Assembly: GCA_910577765.1 (NCBI GenBank)
Contig: CAJTOV010000148.1
Coordinates: 1-9,392, forward strand
Direction of reading: 5' to 3'
DNA: 9,392 nucleotides
Source of the DNA: an uncultured Lachnospiraceae bacterium
Lineage (GTDB): Bacteria; Bacillota; Clostridia; Lachnospirales; Lachnospiraceae
The position numbers and the translations under genes were made by a program. Under the pieces are notes generated by a model. That model made no database searches, was not told the origin of the DNA, and was given only the letters and a program-made list of their open reading frames with translations. Each line of letters starts with the position of its first letter. Position 1 is the first letter of the stretch. Below are positions 6,135 to 9,392 of the stretch, piece after piece.

Positions 6135-7982
6135 ATGAATATTGGTGGTTATCAGGAATGGGCAGAGGAAATTGACAGCCTGGCCATAAGGCGGCATCTG
6201 GAGGAATTGTGCCGGTATGAAAAGCTGTCCGGGGAGCCGGATGCCCTCCGGGCGGTCCGGTACATACAAGGGGAAATGCAGGCGTCGGGGATTGACTGCC
6301 GGGTCCTGACCTTCCCGGCCTATCTGTCCAATCCGGTGGAAAGCAGACTTAAGGTGGACGGGGTACTTTACGGGTCCCGCCCCCGGTCCTTTTCCGGAAG
6401 CTGTGACCGTCTGGAGGCAGAGCTGGTCTTTGACCGGACCACGGAAGGGCCGGAGGCCACGGAGCTTGAGAAGGAGCGGTTCTGGCAGACGGTCCGGGGA
6501 AAAATCGTGGTGGGATATGGCTTTGACGAGCGTTACGGGAAGCTTCTGGAGGCCCACGGGGCAGCAGGCTGGATTCAGGTGTGGAGAAGCGGGGAAGCCC
6601 TGATCCATGAGGATACGGCAGGGGCCGTGTGGGGAACCCCGGATCTGGACAGCCGGTTTCTGCTGCTGCACATGCCGGTGGTGGGGGTGACCCTGGACAC
6701 CGGCCGCAGGCTGGTAGAGCGGCTGCAAAGTCCGGCCGGGCCGGTAATGGCGGAGCTGACGGTCCAGGTGGACTGCGGGGTCAGGGAGGTAGCCCTTCCT
6801 GTGGCAGAGATCCGGGGAGAGTCGGAGGAATTCCTCCTGTTGTCCTGCCATTATGACACCTGGTACCAGGGGGCCTTTGACAACTGTGCGGCCAATGGGG
6901 CAGTCCTGGAAATTGCCCGTGTGCTGAAAAAACATGAAAAAGAGCTTAAGAGGTCCGTGCGGGTGGCCTGGTGGCCGGGCCATTCCAACGGACGGTATAT
7001 GGGTTCCACCTGGTACTGTGACCATTTCTTCGGCCAGCTCCGAAAGAACTGCGTGGCCTGCCTGAATTCCGACTTGATCGGCGTGTCCGGAGTGGACATG
7101 ATGGGGGTCAAGACTACGGGAGCCGAGGGGGAAGCCTTTCTGAAGCAGGTTCTGGCGGTGGCAGCCCCGGGATTGGACCTGGTGGTCCAGGCTGTGGGCC
7201 GGGGAGCGGACCAGTCCTTTTTCGGGGCGGACATTCCCTACCACATCAGTCCCCGGATGGAAGCCAGGAAGCGGCCCTTTGCCACGCCGGGTCCGGGAAA
7301 TGATTTCTGGCATACGGCGGAGGATACCTTTGACAAGCTTGATTTCGGCAATTTGAAAACCGATGGGCAGTTTCTGGGGCTTCTGACCTTTGCCTTTGCC
7401 CGGGAGCAGCGGCTGCCGCTGGATACGGACGGATATTTCGGACGCTGGATGGGACGGCTGGAGGAACTGATGGGACGGGTGGAGCCGGAGGCAGACGAAG
7501 CCGGACCGGGCGGCAGGCCTGAGGACCGGAAAGAGCCGGAGGCGGATGGAGCCGGACCGGGCAGCAGGCCCGGGGGGCAGGCAGGGCCGGATGCAGACGG
7601 CCCTGCCCGGGGACTGGCCCAGGTGATGGAAGCCCTGAATGGGACCCGGCAGGCATTTTCGGGCGCCCTGGCCCGCTGTGCCACAGACCGGGAATCCGGG
7701 GCCCTGGTGAAGCATGTAATCGGGACCCTGAACCGTCTGTTCCAGTCCTCCGGTTCCCCCTACGGACAGGATACGGCATTTGCCTACGGTCCCTTCCATC
7801 TGCTGGGGGAGAGTGCAGGCGTCAGGCGGCAGGAGAGCCCGGAGGAGCTGTGGCTGTTTGCCCACACCACCTTTGTCCGTCAGAGAAACCGGATGGTGAC
7901 GGAGCTGGAAGGCCTGGAAGCATTCTGCAAGGCCTGGGCCGGAAAGCAGGAGGTCTCCCCCGGACAGCAGCCGGCAAAATAA
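6135..7982 (+). CDS. M28-fold metallopeptidase-like protein with PA-like insert and altered active site
   Basis: A 615-aa protein with no signal peptide or membrane segment, so probably cytosolic. Regions: N-terminal part (1-110), PA-like insert (about 115-205, around GKIVVGYGF and the following strands), M28 core (about 220-430), acidic Gly/Pro-rich linker (450-492) and an alpha-helical-looking C-terminus. Metal-site residues seen are His239 and Asp241 in CHYD, bridging Asp249 in AFDN, Asp313 in NSDL and His393 in WHTAEDT. Where classical M28 enzymes have the Glu-Glu pair (catalytic base plus ligand), this protein has WWPGHSNGRYMGS (279-291), with no Glu. It may be a divergent subfamily or a non-peptidase. 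AAGGAGA overlapping the transporter stop, 8 bases before the ATG, supports the start and co-translation. It might release arginine or another amino acid from a peptide or amide; the substrate is unknown. Confidence 0.8.
   Translation: MNIGGYQEWAEEIDSLAIRRHLEELCRYEKLSGEPDALRAVRYIQGEMQASGIDCRVLTFPAYLSNPVESRLKVDGVLYGSRPRSFSGSCDRLEAELVFDRTTEGPEATELEKERFWQTVRGKIVVGYGFDERYGKLLEAHGAAGWIQVWRSGEALIHEDTAGAVWGTPDLDSRFLLLHMPVVGVTLDTGRRLVERLQSPAGPVMAELTVQVDCGVREVALPVAEIRGESEEFLLLSCHYDTWYQGAFDNCAANGAVLEIARVLKKHEKELKRSVRVAWWPGHSNGRYMGSTWYCDHFFGQLRKNCVACLNSDLIGVSGVDMMGVKTTGAEGEAFLKQVLAVAAPGLDLVVQAVGRGADQSFFGADIPYHISPRMEARKRPFATPGPGNDFWHTAEDTFDKLDFGNLKTDGQFLGLLTFAFAREQRLPLDTDGYFGRWMGRLEELMGRVEPEADEAGPGGRPEDRKEPEADGAGPGSRPGGQAGPDADGPARGLAQVMEALNGTRQAFSGALARCATDRESGALVKHVIGTLNRLFQSSGSPYGQDTAFAYGPFHLLGESAGVRRQESPEELWLFAHTTFVRQRNRMVTELEGLEAFCKAWAGKQEVSPGQQPAK
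7482..7610 (+). repeat. In-frame 51-nt tandem repeat, about 2.5 units, in the M28-like gene
   Basis: Units begin at 7482, 7533 and 7584, exactly 51 nt (17 codons) apart. The first 39 bases of units 1 and 2 differ at about 5 positions; the third unit is partial and diverged. The encoded pattern is EPEADxAGPGxRP, then a decayed GPDADGPARG. It forms a probably disordered linker between the M28 core and the C-terminal region. The number of units may vary between strains. Confidence 0.75.
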
Positions 7983-8029
7983 ACAAGGGAACCGGCCCAT
8001 AGAGAACGGCGGGCAGACCCAGGAGGAAT

Positions 8030-9268
8030 ATGAAGAAGAGAATCCAGATCCAGAGCCCCTTTCGCGCCATGCAGAGTCCCCGGCGGGTGTGCTGCTGCAA
8101 TATGGAACTGATTGAAGGGCCCACCAGGCCTCTGATCCACCAGGAAGCCAGAGTCTGGTTCATTGAAAGCGGCATGGCCAGGGTCCGGATACAGGGACAG
8201 ATCCATGAGATCCAGGCAGGTCATGTGGTATCGGTGCTGCCCTGGCAGATCACGGAGGTACTGGAGGTCCAGGAGTGTCTCCGGTACCGGCTGGTCATGT
8301 ACAACTATGAATATTTCAACCATCTGGTTAAAGCCCTGTACCATGTGGAGCATGAGCCTTTTTCCCTGACAGAACTGCTGGAGCGCTACCCGGTGACCGC
8401 CATGGGGAAAGAACAGGCCAGGGATTTCGCGCAGATCTTTGACCGGATTCAGGAGGAATGCGGTACCGAGTGTCTGCTGCCGGATACCAGGGGGTGGCAG
8501 AGCCCTTATCTGGTGAACCAGGTGGTGTCCCTGATTCTGGAGATTATCCGCCGGGGGGAGAACCAGGGGACAGACCCGGCAGCAGGGACCAGCGAAAGCG
8601 GAATATTCGCTTATATTTACGGGCATTTAAACGAGAAGATCACCCTGAAGCAGCTTTCCCTGCTGTTCTATATGAGCGAATCGGCCATCGGGGATTACAT
8701 TACCCGGACCACAGGCCTGTCCTTTTTTGACCTGCTTAATGAGATGCGGGTGGTGCGGGCCATAGATTTTCTGGCATTTACGGACCTGCGGCTGGAAGAG
8801 CTGGCAGAGATTCTGGGCTTTGTGGACGGCGCCCACATGAGCCGGGTGTTTCTGGAGCGGGTAGGGATGAATATCAGCGAGTACCGGAAAGTCTATGACC
8901 TGGTGACGGATCTGTGCGGCATCCGCACCGACGAGAAGAACTACCGGATTGTGGCCTGGATTTACCGGAATTATGCGGAGCCCCTGACGGCCGGCAAAGT
9001 GGCGGAAGAGTTCCAGGTGTCTGTCAGGGAGCTGAACCGGATACTCCGGTATTTTGTGGAGGCGAATTTTTCCGATTTTCTCAACCGGGTGCGGGTGAAC
9101 CGGGCCAGCTGTCTGCTGCTTACCACCGGAAAAAGCATCCTGGAGACTGCGGTGGAGGTAGGGTATGCCAGTGAGAAGACCCTGACCAGGAATTTCCTCA
9201 AACACCGTACCATGACCCCGGAGCAGTTCCGCAGGCAGAATCTGGGAAACAGTTCCCGGTGGAACTGA
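8030..9268 (+). CDS. AraC-family regulator with two tandem DNA-binding domains
   Basis: Transcription regulator of 412 aa. The N-terminal third (about 30-110) looks like a cupin/AraC-type sensor, with HQEARVWFIESG and AGHVVSVLP strands. A linker follows, then a first AraC-type double-HTH domain at about 192-287 (LKQLSLLFYMSESAIGDYI, then LAEILGFVDGAHMSRVF and ISEYRK). A second complete domain lies at about 307-405 (VAEEFQVSVRELNRIL, then AVEVGYASEKTLTRNFLK and TPEQFRR). Most family members, near 280-300 aa, have only one. AGGAGG at 8021-8026 is only 3 bases from the ATG, a tight spacing. It follows the M28-like gene by 47 bases with no terminator between, so it is probably in the same transcript and may regulate it in response to an arginine-related ligand. 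The ligand and sites are unknown. Three consecutive cysteines (21-23) occur near the N-terminus. Confidence 0.88.
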   Translation: MKKRIQIQSPFRAMQSPRRVCCCNMELIEGPTRPLIHQEARVWFIESGMARVRIQGQIHEIQAGHVVSVLPWQITEVLEVQECLRYRLVMYNYEYFNHLVKALYHVEHEPFSLTELLERYPVTAMGKEQARDFAQIFDRIQEECGTECLLPDTRGWQSPYLVNQVVSLILEIIRRGENQGTDPAAGTSESGIFAYIYGHLNEKITLKQLSLLFYMSESAIGDYITRTTGLSFFDLLNEMRVVRAIDFLAFTDLRLEELAEILGFVDGAHMSRVFLERVGMNISEYRKVYDLVTDLCGIRTDEKNYRIVAWIYRNYAEPLTAGKVAEEFQVSVRELNRILRYFVEANFSDFLNRVRVNRASCLLLTTGKSILETAVEVGYASEKTLTRNFLKHRTMTPEQFRRQNLGNSSRWN

Positions 9269-9281
9269 GGGCAAACGTCCG

Positions 9282-9344
9282 CAGGGCGGGACAAACCGGA
9301 CGAAAACAGACATCAAGCTGGCTTGTAAGACTGTTTTCGTCCGG
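9282..9344 (+). repeat. Right copy of the 63-bp inverted, hairpin-forming repeat
   Basis: Inverted relative to 131-193, with about 57 of 63 positions matching by eye, including the CAGGGCGGG segment outside the hairpin and the asymmetric loop. The paired copies sit just outside the first promoter and just after the last gene, bracketing the operon. Confidence 0.75.
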
Positions 9345-9350
9345 TTTTTT
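9293..9350 (+). terminator. Intrinsic terminator of the operon
   Basis: AAACCGGACGAAAACAG (9293-9309) pairs perfectly with CTGTTTTCGTCCGGTTT (9331-9347), a 17-bp stem with a small inner CAAG/CTTG stem, ending in TTTTTT (9345-9350). It starts 24 bases after the regulator stop. This is the only strong terminator seen downstream of 302, so all seven genes can share one transcript. Confidence 0.8.
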
Positions 9351-9352
9351 AT

Positions 9353-9370
9353 ATCGGGTGGATGCCCGAT
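9353..9370. repeat. Small 6-bp-stem inverted repeat after the terminator
   Basis: ATCGGG (9353-9358) and CCCGAT (9365-9370) flank a 6-base loop. It has no T-tract. The stretch after it to the window end resembles 114-134 on the same strand. No gene is visible between 9268 and 9392. Confidence 0.35.
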
Positions 9371-9392
9371 GCTTCTTGCCCGGCATAGCAGG

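Noticed and set aside
6090..8000. Long open frame of 636 codons on the - strand opposite the M28-like gene
   Set aside because: Same cause: low-complexity composition with many Pro, Gly and Arg, no recognisable domain, and it is antisense to a gene with clear motifs.
7983..8029. Terminator between the M28-like gene and the regulator
   Set aside because: No stable stem with a T-tract is present in this 47-base gap.

Overview
The window is one co-directional, operon-like block on the + strand (about 302-9268) in a fairly GC-rich bacterial genome. Strong AGGAGG-type ribosome sites, the catabolic arginine deiminase genes, a YfcC-type carrier and the codon habit suggest an anaerobic Firmicute, most likely a Clostridia/Lachnospiraceae-type gut organism. 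This placement is an inference from style, not from a marker gene.

Layout: 1-295 is a non-coding leader with a perfect 12-bp-stem palindrome, a roughly 63-bp hairpin-forming repeat and an extended -10 promoter (TGaTATAAT). Seven genes follow: a TIGR00300-family (LOR/SDH-region, archaeal-type) ornithine cyclodeaminase, arginine deiminase (arcA), catabolic ornithine carbamoyltransferase (arcB), carbamate kinase (arcC), a YfcC/ArcD-like membrane carrier, an M28-fold metallopeptidase-like protein with an altered active site, and an AraC-type regulator with two complete DNA-binding domains. The block ends in a long hairpin with a T-tract. That hairpin is an inverted copy of the 63-bp repeat at the left end, so the operon is bracketed by an inverted repeat pair.

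How the genes work together: ArcA converts arginine to citrulline and ammonia. ArcB phosphorolyses citrulline to ornithine and carbamoyl phosphate. ArcC converts carbamoyl phosphate and ADP to ATP, CO2 and ammonia. In the classical pathway ornithine leaves through an arginine/ornithine antiporter. Here the first gene should instead convert ornithine to proline plus ammonia, giving a predicted arginine-to-proline route that keeps the ATP step. Cyanobacterial ArgZ/AgrE carries a related cyclodeaminase domain fused to an arginine dihydrolase; here comparable end chemistry is spread over separate genes. The carrier probably brings in arginine, its counter-substrate is open, and the peptidase-like protein may feed or trim a peptide or amide substrate. 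The last gene is the obvious candidate regulator.

The most unusual points are the cyclodeaminase coupled to an ATP-yielding deiminase pathway, the peptidase lacking the usual Glu-Glu pair and carrying an in-frame 51-nt tandem repeat, the double-HTH regulator, and the inverted repeats at both borders.
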